Source: CAZCEC01 sp964497615
GTDB taxonomy: Bacteria; Chloroflexota; Anaerolineae; Anaerolineales; UBA6663
Assembly: GCA_964497615.1 (NCBI GenBank)
Contig: CAZCEC010000001.1
Coordinates: 124,001 to 188,000 of the forward strand
Direction of reading: 5' to 3'
DNA: 64,000 bases
Part shown: in pieces, positions 49,300-57,189 of the stretch
Layout of the letters: each line of letters starts with the position of its first letter
How positions within the stretch are numbered: position 1 is the stretch's first letter
The notes under the pieces: model-generated
Database searches by the model: none
What the model saw: only the letters and a program-made list of their open reading frames with translations
Told to the model about the DNA's origin: nothing
Program-made: the position numbers and the translations under genes

Positions 49300-50319
49300 C
49301 TAACCCAAGCGGGCCGCTAGCGCCTCCGGCCTCCCCCGGAACTCATCCCAGCGCAGCCGCCCGGCCGCCAGCGCCTCCACCGTCTCCGCCAGCATCGCGT
49401 TCACCGGCGCCGGCACGCCTTGCTCGGCCCCATGCCGCGCCACCGCCCCGTGCAGCCACCCCGCCTCCGTGCGCGTTCGCCCGGCTTGCAGGTCCAGGTG
49501 CAGGGATGGCGGCTTGCCGCCGCGCCCGCCGCCTACCACCCGCGCCAACAGGGGCCGCGCCAGGGCTGCGGGCAGCGCCGTTACCGCCCAGGTTAATAGC
49601 CGCACCGGCACGCCCGGCAGGTCCACGACCCCATAGCCATGCGCCCGCATCACCGCGAGGCACTCGCGCAGGGACCTCACTTCCAAGGCGAAGAGCCCCG
49701 GCTCGGCGAACACGTCCCTTACCGGCCAGTCCACAATCGCGGCGGTGGCATTGCCCAGCAAGTTCGTCAGCAGCTTCGACCACTTCATGGACCCGGCCGA
49801 CGGGTAGAGGCGGGTCCGAATCCCCGCCGCGTCGAGGGCTTCCGTCAGGGACGCGCTCATTGGATGCCCCAGCGCCACCCCCATCCCCCGCGGTTTCTCG
49901 ACGGCGACGGCGCCCGGCGCGGGCACGCTCACCGGCGTCGTCACCGTGCCCGCGATGACACGCTCCGCCCCAAGGGCCGCCGCGAGCGCGGCCTCCCCGT
50001 CCACGCCGTTTTGCAGACATAGGATCGGCGGCAGTGTTGTCCCCGCTGTCCGCAACTGCTCCGCCACCGCCTCGGTGTCATAGGCCTTCACAGCCACAAT
50101 GATCGCGTCCGCCTCCAGCGCCGCGCTGGCTGTCGTTGCCACCTCGATGCGGATTGTCTCGGCCGGCATCCCTGGAGCCCGCGTCAGCCGCAGCCCCTGC
50201 GCGCGCAAGGTCTCGACCAGCGTGCCACGCGCCACAAAGCACACCGCGTGGCCGGCGGCGGCCAGGTGCCCGCCCACGTACCCGCCAATCGCACCGGCGC
50301 CAATGCAGATAACCCGCAT
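49300..50319 (-). CDS. panE: 2-dehydropantoate 2-reductase (ketopantoate reductase) family
   Basis: A 339-residue NADPH-dependent reductase of the ApbA/PanE family, which makes pantoate for coenzyme A. N-terminal Rossmann motif MRVICIGAGAIGGYVGGHLA; conserved VKAYDTEAVAEQL and LQNGVDGEAAL; catalytic Lys region SMKWSKLLTNLLGNATAA. The ATG (50319) overlaps the glpC stop as ATGA, placing it at the end of the fmt-glpABC operon. Paralogues of the family act on other 2-oxo acids, so the pantoate assignment is probable rather than certain. Confidence 0.82.
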   Translation of the reverse strand: MRVICIGAGAIGGYVGGHLAAAGHAVCFVARGTLVETLRAQGLRLTRAPGMPAETIRIEVATTASAALEADAIIVAVKAYDTEAVAEQLRTAGTTLPPILCLQNGVDGEAALAAALGAERVIAGTVTTPVSVPAPGAVAVEKPRGMGVALGHPMSASLTEALDAAGIRTRLYPSAGSMKWSKLLTNLLGNATAAIVDWPVRDVFAEPGLFALEVRSLRECLAVMRAHGYGVVDLPGVPVRLLTWAVTALPAALARPLLARVVGGGRGGKPPSLHLDLQAGRTRTEAGWLHGAVARHGAEQGVPAPVNAMLAETVEALAAGRLRWDEFRGRPEALAARLG

Positions 50320-51724
50320 CAGGTGTGTCGCTCTGCTTCGCCGGCCGTCAGACCATAGGCCTCCGCCAACACCTCCACCGGATGCACCGCCGGCAGCCCA
50401 GTGTGCTGTGCGATCCACCAGCGGCAAGTCTCTGAATCGCACGCTACTGCGCCCGCGCCGCTGCGCTTCACCTCATCGAATAGCTCGCGGCCGACGTCCA
50501 GCGCGATCTTGTACTTGTCTGCCTTCAGCGCATAGGTACCGGCCACCCCGCAGCACTCGGCCTGCGTCTCGGTGACGCGCAAGCCCGGCACGCGCTTCAG
50601 CGCGTCCGCCGCCGGCCGGCCCACCCCATGCGTCCGCAGTTGGCAGGGCGCATGGTAGGCGTAGGCGGCCTGCGTCACCGGCCCCAGGTCCACCGGCAGC
50701 CGCCCGTCCGCGTTGAGCAATTCCAGGAACTCAAAGAAGTCGTAGGTCGCCCCGGCCACCGCCCGCAGGTCATCGCCCTCTAGCCCCAGCACCGCCGCAT
50801 ACTCGTGCTTGAATGTCAGCGTGCAGCTCGTGGAGGTGCCGACAATGACGTATCCCTGCCGCACGTAGGGCGCCAGCTTCCGGATATTCGCCGTGGCATA
50901 CGCCCGCGCCGCCTCGAATTCGCCATTCGACTGCATCGGCAGCCCGCAGCAGTTCTGCTCGGCAATCGTCACCTCGCATCCGATATGCCGCAGCACCCGC
51001 ACCGCCGCTTGCCCCACGCGCGGCTCGTAGTAGTTGGCGCTGCACCCGTGAAAGTACACCACCTTGGGCTGCGGCGGTTGCTCAACCTGAGTGGCCGGCC
51101 TCTTCTCACCCGCCTTGAACCAGGCCCGAAACGTCCGCCGCGCAAAGGGTGGAAACGCCACCCCTCGGCTGATGCCCATCACTCGCTCGGCCAGCGCCCG
51201 CAGCCAGCGATTCTGGATGGGCAGATTCGAGAGCGGCGCGAACCACGACCCCAGCCGCCCGATCCACTCGCTCCGGCCCANNNNNNNNNNTGCCGTTCGA
51301 GCTCGGCCAGCGCCATCGCCAAGTTCAGCGCCGCGATCGTCTTGCCCTCGTCGCGCACCGCCGAGGTCACGACCAGGGTCTTCGGCTCGCCGTCCGGGTT
51401 CATCGCCACCAGCCGGTTGCGCAGCGGCAGCCCGCCCCGCTGGGCCACGTGCGCCTTGGCCACGATGTTCATCTCGGCGATCTGCACCCCATGCGGGCAC
51501 ACCCGCGAGCACACGCCGCAGCCTGAGCAATAGTCCACCGCCAGATCGACCGAGGGCGCCCCTGGCGCGCGGAAGCGCTGCGCCTGCGGCCCGACCACCT
51601 TGGGCCCCGGAAACAAGTCCGTCACGGCCGCGACAGGACACGCCGCCGTGCAGATGTTGCACTTCACGCACACATCGGCCGTCAATTGCGTATCCAGCAT
51701 CGGCAATGTCGTCGAAACCGTCAT
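50319..51724 (-). pseudogene. glpC: GlpC, anaerobic glycerol-3-phosphate dehydrogenase iron-sulfur subunit, broken by assembly gap
   Basis: The C-terminal part (50319-51280) carries two CCG-type domains (VYFHGCSANYY, EQNCCGLPMQSNG, YHAPCQLRTHG, QAECCGVAGTYAL). The N-terminal part (51724 to about 51413) has two 4Fe-4S motifs (CVKCNICTAACP, CSGCGVCSRVCP). Between them are ten Ns (51281-51290) and a ~120-base segment (51291-51412) that encodes another protein family. The two halves are in different frames as drawn. The real gene is probably intact (~430 codons) and shuttles electrons from GlpAB to quinone at the membrane. Confidence 0.85.
51281..51412 (-). other. Assembly gap plus misjoined tyrosine-kinase fragment
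   Basis: Ten Ns (51281-51290), then 51291-51412, whose minus-strand translation reads LVAMNPDGEPKTLVVTSAV, then RDEGKTIAALNLAMALAELER. This is the Walker A region of a BY-kinase/CpsD-type ATPase, not GlpC. The preceding GlpC residues LRNRLVA resemble the BY-kinase LRTNLVA lead-in, a likely misassembly microhomology. Not a biological fusion. Confidence 0.75.
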
Positions 51725-51796
51725 CGCGCCTTCCGTGCGAAATTCAGCATCTTGCGGTCCGCATCCACCTTCCGCCGGGCGCCGCTGGCCCTGTGC

Positions 51797-53083
51797 CTAG
51801 CGCCCGTCGTCGCCAGTGGCCCGCTGCCGGTCGGTGGCAACTGCCAGTCCCAAATGCTCCACCGCCTTCCATCCCATGCCGATATCCATCCCCTCCCGGC
51901 ACCCCTCTGCGCTCCTGTCCGCGCCCGCCACCACGCCGCCCACCGCATACACATTGTCGAACAGAACGCTGCCGCCATCATCCACCGGCTGCATCGCCGG
52001 GTTCACCCGCACCCCAAACCGCGCGTACGGATGATCGTCCCAATAAAGCGGCCCGAACCACTCCGGCCCAGTTGCCACCGGCAGATCGAACACGCTCTCG
52101 CGCGCCTGCCCGGGCCTCGCGGCCTCCAGCCCCCCATGCCGGAACCCTCCCGTCGCCAGGAGGAGGTGCTGTGCCTCGCAGTGCCGCTCTCCGCCCGCCG
52201 TCTCCAGCACCACCCCGCGCGCCCGCCCGGACTCAACCCAGCCGCGCACACCCGGTCCTATGATCAGCCGCCCGCCCGCGCGCTCCAGCGCGGCCCGGAG
52301 CACGTCGAATAGACGCATCCCCGGCACCGACGGCGGTAAGATGGGGATCTCAAACAGCGCCACCCCCAGCTTATCGCTCAGGTCGCGCCACGCCTCGCGC
52401 GGCGCCTTCAATCCCAGGATGGCCGGCAGCCCCAGCCGGCTCACCCCGGCCAGCTTGGGCCGCCAACTCAGCGCGACTTCATCGCGGTAGGCCGGCTGAT
52501 CCATCAGCCGCGCCAGGTCCGTGGCAAACACCTCGCGCCGCACTGGCACGCGGGGCAGTTCCAGCGGCAGCGCCCGCGCCGCCCAGCCGCTGCGCCGCAG
52601 GTTGGCGGCTGCCAGGTGGGCCTGGAAGTCGCGGAAGCCGGCCACATCTCCCAGCACGATTTCATCGCTCTGCCACAGATCGCCCGCCACAAAAGAGTCC
52701 GGCGCCAGGCACGTTGGCCGGCCCGCCCCCAGCGCTGTCGGCAGCCAATGATTGCGCCGCAAATCGCCGCGGAGTGGATACCCAGCCTCGCTTGCCATTG
52801 CCTGGAGGGCGCCCAATCCAGCTTCCACCGCCTCCGTTCCCGCCAGCGCGAGCGGGTGGCCCCCGTCCGGCAGTGCTCCCAACGCCGCGCCCGGATCGTT
52901 CACCATGCGCCGGCCCGCGGGCTCCGCGGCGCTGTACCCCCACACATCCACGCACCCCGTTCCCACGTGCAGTCCGCCGTGGCCGCGCGCCACGACCAGC
53001 GTCCGCGCCCCCGCCCTGGCCGCCAGGGTCCCCGCGAACATCCCCGCCAGCCCCGCTCCCACCACAACGACCTCGTAGTTCAT
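51797..53083 (-). CDS. glpB: Anaerobic glycerol-3-phosphate dehydrogenase subunit B
   Basis: A 428-residue FAD-binding subunit. N-terminal dinucleotide motif VVVVGAGLAGMFAGTLAARAG; HVGTGCVDVWGY typical of GlpB; C-terminal LLLATGGFRHGGLEA and GGVVAGADRSAEGCREGMDIG. GlpB joins GlpA (FAD) and GlpC (Fe-S) in the GlpABC complex that oxidises glycerol-3-phosphate to DHAP. The ATG overlaps the glpA stop (ATGA). Gene order A-B-C matches E. coli. Confidence 0.93.
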   Translation of the reverse strand: MNYEVVVVGAGLAGMFAGTLAARAGARTLVVARGHGGLHVGTGCVDVWGYSAAEPAGRRMVNDPGAALGALPDGGHPLALAGTEAVEAGLGALQAMASEAGYPLRGDLRRNHWLPTALGAGRPTCLAPDSFVAGDLWQSDEIVLGDVAGFRDFQAHLAAANLRRSGWAARALPLELPRVPVRREVFATDLARLMDQPAYRDEVALSWRPKLAGVSRLGLPAILGLKAPREAWRDLSDKLGVALFEIPILPPSVPGMRLFDVLRAALERAGGRLIIGPGVRGWVESGRARGVVLETAGGERHCEAQHLLLATGGFRHGGLEAARPGQARESVFDLPVATGPEWFGPLYWDDHPYARFGVRVNPAMQPVDDGGSVLFDNVYAVGGVVAGADRSAEGCREGMDIGMGWKAVEHLGLAVATDRQRATGDDGR

Positions 53084-54786
53084 GCCGTCTTCTCCGACGG
53101 GTAGACCTCTGGCGGGCGGGCCACGCTCAATCGGTCAGCGCCCAGCAAGTTGCGGTAGATGTTCAGGTCCAGCTCCATCTGCCGCAGGTTCGCCCCCCAC
53201 ATCACCGGCCGCAGACCCTTCCAACGCTCCTGCAGAAACTCTAGCAGCGCTGAATTGACCGCCCCCACCTCCACGGCCTCGGCGCGCTCCGGGGCGGAGA
53301 ACTTCTGGTGAGCAATTCCCGCCGCCCGCACCGCGCAGAACCCCGCCTGGCACGGACCCATCCCCAGCCGCAAGTCGCGCCGCAGATCGTTCAGCACCAG
53401 CGACCCAGATTGCTCCAGCGCTGCCTCCAGCGCCGCCCGAGTCACCAGCTCGCACTCGCACACTAACTCCGGCCGCGACGACACCTCACTCTCCGCCAGC
53501 CGCTTCCGCAGCACATGAAAGCGCGCCTCCGGCGGGTCAATCCGCGTCTCCGCCGTCCGGCACGCGCGGCGGCTGCCCAGCTTCACCCCTGCCAAATCCA
53601 GCGCCTCTTCTGCCATCAGGCGGAATGTCGTGAACTTCCCCCCCACGATCGACACCATCCCCTCCACGCCATCTCGCACCGCATGGTCCAGCACCGCATG
53701 CGCCCGCGTCATCAAGCGCGAATCCGCCTCCGGCTCTGCGTCTTCCAGAACGCCGGCCGCGCGAGCGCTGCCCGCCGTGCCGCGCTGGCCCTCGATTGAC
53801 TCTCCCGCCGCCTGGGCCGGATGTCTCTTCCCAGCCCCCACGTACCCTTCCTGAAAGAGCGGCCTCACCCCGGCCCACGCCCGCAGCGCCCGGAACTCTC
53901 GGAAGCGGGGCAACAGCTTCTCGCCCTCCGCCATCAGCAGCTCGATCTCCCACGGCTCGATCGCGTATTGGTCCGCGCTGGACACGACCACTTCCGTCGT
54001 CCCGATCACTGCTACCGTTCCAACCGGCACCAGGATATCCCCATCGCTGGGCGGCTTCAGGCGGTTGAGGATCGTGTTCACCAGGCGGTAGTTCATCGCC
54101 ACCATCGTGCCCTTGCCCGGCGTCACGCCCACCGCGCAGCCGGCCAACCCCGCCACCTGGCCCGCCCACGCCCCTGCACAGTTGATCACCAGGTCCGCTC
54201 CCACCGACGCCCGCTCGCCCGTCCGCACATCCTCCAGGTCGGCCCCTGTCACCCGCCCCCCGCTCACCTGCAAGTCGACCACACGCTGCCGGGTCCGAAT
54301 CTCGCCGCCTGCCGCCCGCACGGCCGCGGCCACCGCGTGCGCCGCATCGAACGAATCGCAGGCGGCGTCTGGCACCCGAAACACCCGCGCCAGGCGCCCC
54401 GTCAACAGGGGCTCTGTTCTGCGCGCCAGGGCGGGGGGGATTTCCTCGACGGGGATGCCCGCGGACTGGCAGCCGGAAAGGAACGGCGCAACGTAGTCGG
54501 GCGGGTCCTCGTCCAGGGCGACGAAGAATCCGCCCGTATCCTCAAGGGCGCTGGGCAGAATGCTCTTGAGCGTGAGATTCTCGCGTGCGCAGTCGGCGGC
54601 CGAGCGCGGATCGCGCACCACATAGCGCGCGCCCGAGTGCAGCAAGCCGTGATAGCGCCCGCTGGTCCCGTGGCTGAGGTCGCCCTTTTCCACCAGCAGG
54701 GTCTTGTAGCCGCGCAGGGCCGCGTCCCAGGCCGTGCCCAGGCCGGTCGCGCCGCCGCCGATGACGAGGATCTCGGTGCTAATCAT
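53080..54786 (-). CDS. glpA: Anaerobic glycerol-3-phosphate dehydrogenase subunit A
   Basis: A 568-residue FAD enzyme: N-terminal EILVIGGGATGLGTAWDAALRG, SGRYHGLLHSGARYVV, VINCAGAWAGQVA and VGGKFTTFRLMAEEALDL typical of G3P dehydrogenases. The C-terminus (about 440-510) is a BFD-like [2Fe-2S] domain with CECELVT and MGPCQAGFC cysteines, as in GlpA. Length is in the usual range (~540). It starts directly after the fmt stop codon with no visible ribosome-binding site, so translation depends on coupling. Confidence 0.95.
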   Translation of the reverse strand: MISTEILVIGGGATGLGTAWDAALRGYKTLLVEKGDLSHGTSGRYHGLLHSGARYVVRDPRSAADCARENLTLKSILPSALEDTGGFFVALDEDPPDYVAPFLSGCQSAGIPVEEIPPALARRTEPLLTGRLARVFRVPDAACDSFDAAHAVAAAVRAAGGEIRTRQRVVDLQVSGGRVTGADLEDVRTGERASVGADLVINCAGAWAGQVAGLAGCAVGVTPGKGTMVAMNYRLVNTILNRLKPPSDGDILVPVGTVAVIGTTEVVVSSADQYAIEPWEIELLMAEGEKLLPRFREFRALRAWAGVRPLFQEGYVGAGKRHPAQAAGESIEGQRGTAGSARAAGVLEDAEPEADSRLMTRAHAVLDHAVRDGVEGMVSIVGGKFTTFRLMAEEALDLAGVKLGSRRACRTAETRIDPPEARFHVLRKRLAESEVSSRPELVCECELVTRAALEAALEQSGSLVLNDLRRDLRLGMGPCQAGFCAVRAAGIAHQKFSAPERAEAVEVGAVNSALLEFLQERWKGLRPVMWGANLRQMELDLNIYRNLLGADRLSVARPPEVYPSEKTA

Positions 54787-55728
54787 TTAGTGGGTGAGGA
54801 TGCTGCCAATAAATGCCCGCGCCCCGCGCGCAAAGTCTGCGCCGGCCATCGGCCGCTTGCCTGGCGGCTGCACCTCCACCAGCAGAAGTGCTCCGTCACC
54901 GCAGCCCACCGCCGGCCCGCGCGGCGTCGCGGCCACGACGCCTGGGCCGCCCACCGTATCCTCCAGCGCCTCGGCCCGCAGCACCTTCAACGGCGTCGCC
55001 TCGCCCTCGGCGTGGGATAGCAGCGCAAAGGTGCCCGGCCAGGGGCTGAACGCCCGCACGCGCCGCGCGAGTTCGGCCGCTGGCCGCGCAAAGTCAAGCT
55101 GGCCCGCCTCCTTTTTGAGCTGCGGGGCGTACGTCGCCAGGGATTCGTCTTGGACGCGCGGCGAGATCCGCCCGGCCAGGTAGTCCGGCAGTGTCTCGAT
55201 CAGGAGTGTGGCCCCCAGTTCCGCGAGGCGTGCGGCGAGGCTGGCGGCCGTGTCATCGGGCGCGATTCGCTCAGTGCGCTGTACCAGGATCGGCCCCGTG
55301 TCGAGACCGGCGTCCATACGCATGATCGTAATACCTGTCTCGCCGTCGCCCGCCAGGATTGCCGCCGCAATCGGGGCGGCTCCCCGATGGCGTGGCAGCA
55401 GCGAGGCGTGCACATTGATGCATCCACTGGCAGGCAGTTCCAGAACGGCCGGCCGGAGGATCTGCCCAAAGGCTGCCACCACGATCAAATCGGGCTGCCA
55501 CGCCTGGAGCTGCGCCATGGCCGCTGGCTCGCTCAACCGCCGGGGCTGGATGATGGGCAGGCCCGCCGCCTGGGCTGCCGCCTTGACCGGCGGCGACGCG
55601 ACCTGCCGGCCGCGCCCAGCGGGACGATCCGGCTGCGCCACCACGCCCACCACTCTGTGCGCCTGCACCAGCGCCTTCAGACTGGGCACGGCAAACTCGG
55701 GGGTTCCCATGAAGACAACGCGCGCCAC
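54787..55728 (-). CDS. fmt: Methionyl-tRNA formyltransferase
   Basis: A 313-residue enzyme that formylates initiator Met-tRNA. N-terminal RVVFMGTPEFAVPSL; the catalytic triad region is complete: INVHASLLPRHRGAAPI (N105, H107) and MDAGLDTGPIL (D143). The C-terminal OB-like domain starts near 205 (LARRVRAFSPWPGTFA). The start is a GTG (55728) with TAGAAT exactly seven bases upstream and no Shine-Dalgarno, a leaderless arrangement. First gene of the fmt-glpABC-panE operon; the usual def/rsmB neighbours are absent. Confidence 0.96.
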   Translation of the reverse strand: MARVVFMGTPEFAVPSLKALVQAHRVVGVVAQPDRPAGRGRQVASPPVKAAAQAAGLPIIQPRRLSEPAAMAQLQAWQPDLIVVAAFGQILRPAVLELPASGCINVHASLLPRHRGAAPIAAAILAGDGETGITIMRMDAGLDTGPILVQRTERIAPDDTAASLAARLAELGATLLIETLPDYLAGRISPRVQDESLATYAPQLKKEAGQLDFARPAAELARRVRAFSPWPGTFALLSHAEGEATPLKVLRAEALEDTVGGPGVVAATPRGPAVGCGDGALLLVEVQPPGKRPMAGADFARGARAFIGSILTH

Positions 55729-55840
55729 GTCCGCGATTCTAGCACGAGCCCGCCATGCTTCCTACTTGCGTATCAGGCTAAATGGCATACAATGTCACTG
55801 ACTTTCTTACCCACCTTGCACCCCCTCAGAGGAGGCCACT

Positions 55841-56119
55841 ATGCAGTCCACTACCCAGATTCAGCCCTCGAACCCGCCCAAGGATCCCATCATCGCCGCG
55901 ATCCTGAGCCTGATCCTGGCCGGCGGCGTTGGTCAGCTCTATCTTGGTCAGCAGAAGAAGGGCATCATTATCATTGTCGCCAGCGTTGTGCTGTGGTGCG
56001 TGGGCCTGGGCTTCATCCCCACCTTGGTCGGCGCCTACGATGCTTACGTCATCGGCAACAAGCTCAAGAACGGGCAGCCGGTGGGCGACATGGAATTCTT
56101 CTGGCAGGCAGGCCAGTAA
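55841..56119 (+). CDS. Small TM2-like membrane protein
   Basis: A 92-residue protein with a TM2-type pattern: DPIIAAILSLILAGGVGQLYLGQQKKGIIIIVASVVLW in parts, then a second helix and GAYDAYVIGNKLKNGQPVG. The DAYxxGxxLxxG ending is typical of the family. The ATG follows GAGGAGG. TACAAT at 55788-55793 gives a plausible start about 45 bases upstream. Function unknown. Confidence 0.8.
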   Translation: MQSTTQIQPSNPPKDPIIAAILSLILAGGVGQLYLGQQKKGIIIIVASVVLWCVGLGFIPTLVGAYDAYVIGNKLKNGQPVGDMEFFWQAGQ

Positions 56120-56194
56120 TCGGCATCGGTCAGCCGTTCCGCTGGCACAGACGACCAGCGGTCGTTGGCTTGGCCGCCATCCACAAATGCAGCA

Positions 56195-56239
56195 GGGGCG
56201 CTCTTCCTGGCGGCAGCCGCCGGCCGGGATGAGCGCCCC
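56195..56239 (+). terminator. Hairpin between small membrane-protein genes
   Basis: GGGGCGCTC (56195-56203) pairs with GAGCGCCCC (56231-56239), with a further GC-rich inner stem. Lacks a T-run; could terminate the TM2-like gene or lie in the next gene's leader. Confidence 0.4.
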
Positions 56240-56251
56240 GCGAGATTTACG

Positions 56252-56578
56252 ATGTCCTCCGCGCCCAGCGAAGTTGCCAGCGAAGACCGATTGTGGGCGG
56301 CTCTGGCGAATGCTGTCACTCCGGTTGCACCTATCGTCATCCTGCTGCTCGAGGATAAGCGCGATCGGCCCTTCATCAAGGCCCACAATGTGCAGGCTTT
56401 GATCTACGGCCTGGCGCTCAACGTCATTGGTGTGGTCACCAGCGGCGTGCTGGTGGGGCTGTGCCTGTGGCCCTTGGGCATTGCCCTGCAGTTGTATTGG
56501 GCCTATCAGGCTTACCAGGGCAAACTCGTCACGATCCCCATCATCACCGATTTTGTGAAGAACCGGGGCTGGGCATAG
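56252..56578 (+). CDS. DUF4870-like membrane protein 1
   Basis: A 108-residue protein with three membrane segments: LWAALANAVTPVAPIVILLLED, a conserved FIKAHNVQALIYGLALNVIG, and LCLWPLGIALQLYWAYQAYQG. This resembles the DUF4870/Tic20-like family. Start ATG 56252 has no clear ribosome-binding site; the open frame extends upstream, but that part matches the hairpin region. Confidence 0.65.
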   Translation: MSSAPSEVASEDRLWAALANAVTPVAPIVILLLEDKRDRPFIKAHNVQALIYGLALNVIGVVTSGVLVGLCLWPLGIALQLYWAYQAYQGKLVTIPIITDFVKNRGWA

Positions 56579-56631
56579 CGCCTCGGCCCGTTGAACGCCA
56601 GTTGGGGCGCAAAATGATCTGGCCCCGAGCA

Positions 56632-56664
56632 CGGGGGCGTTCGAAGAACGCCCCCGCGTTGTTG
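56632..56664 (+). terminator. Rho-independent-type terminator
   Basis: An 11-bp perfect stem CGGGGGCGTTC / GAACGCCCCCG (56632-56642, 56646-56656) with a 3-base loop, followed by cgttgttg. Ends the upstream small gene. Confidence 0.7.
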
Positions 56665-56682
56665 TAATCAGAAAGGAAGCTG

Positions 56683-57189
56683 ATGACTGACTACCCGCCT
56701 CCGACCGACCAGCCCTCTGCCCCGCCGCCCAGCGAGCAGCCCCCGGCTGGCGCTGTCCCGCCCGCCAGTACGCCCCTGGCCGCCCCCCAGCCGCCCCTAT
56801 CCGATGCCGAAGCGCGATCCTGGGCCATGCTGGCCCACCTGAGCGTCCTGCTCAACCTTGTCACCGGCTTTCTCGGCGTCGTCGCACCCCTGGTGATCTA
56901 CCTCATCTACAAGGAGCGCTCGCGCTACGTCGCGTACCAATCGATGCAGTCCTTTGTGTTTCAATTGGTGTGGTGGGTCGGCGGCGGCCTGCTCGTGGCG
57001 GCCTTCTGGACCATCACCGGCATTACCTCGGCCTTCCTTATTGGGCTGTTGTGTATTCCCATCGCCCTGCTTCTGTCCGTCATCCCCATCGTCCCGCTGG
57101 TCTGGGGCGTGTATGGCGGTATTCAGTGCAACCAGGGCAAGGATTTCAAATACTGGTTAGTGGGTGATTGGGTGCGCAGTCTCGCGTGA
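56683..57189 (+). CDS. DUF4870 membrane protein 2
   Basis: A 168-residue protein with a Pro-rich cytoplasmic N-terminus (1-40), then the DUF4870 core: SWAMLAHLSVLLNLVTGFLGVVAPLVIYLIYKERSRYVAYQSMQSF (read in parts), two further helices and a C-terminal QGKDFKYWLVGDW. Preceded by AAAGGAAG. Its last codon overlaps the recJ start (GTGA), so the two are coupled. Confidence 0.82.
   Translation: MTDYPPPTDQPSAPPPSEQPPAGAVPPASTPLAAPQPPLSDAEARSWAMLAHLSVLLNLVTGFLGVVAPLVIYLIYKERSRYVAYQSMQSFVFQLVWWVGGGLLVAAFWTITGITSAFLIGLLCIPIALLLSVIPIVPLVWGVYGGIQCNQGKDFKYWLVGDWVRSLA

Noticed and set aside
51179..51724. A natural GlpC-tyrosine kinase fusion
   Set aside because: The kinase piece abuts ten Ns, lacks the rest of the kinase, and joins at a short look-alike sequence; typical of a scaffolding error.
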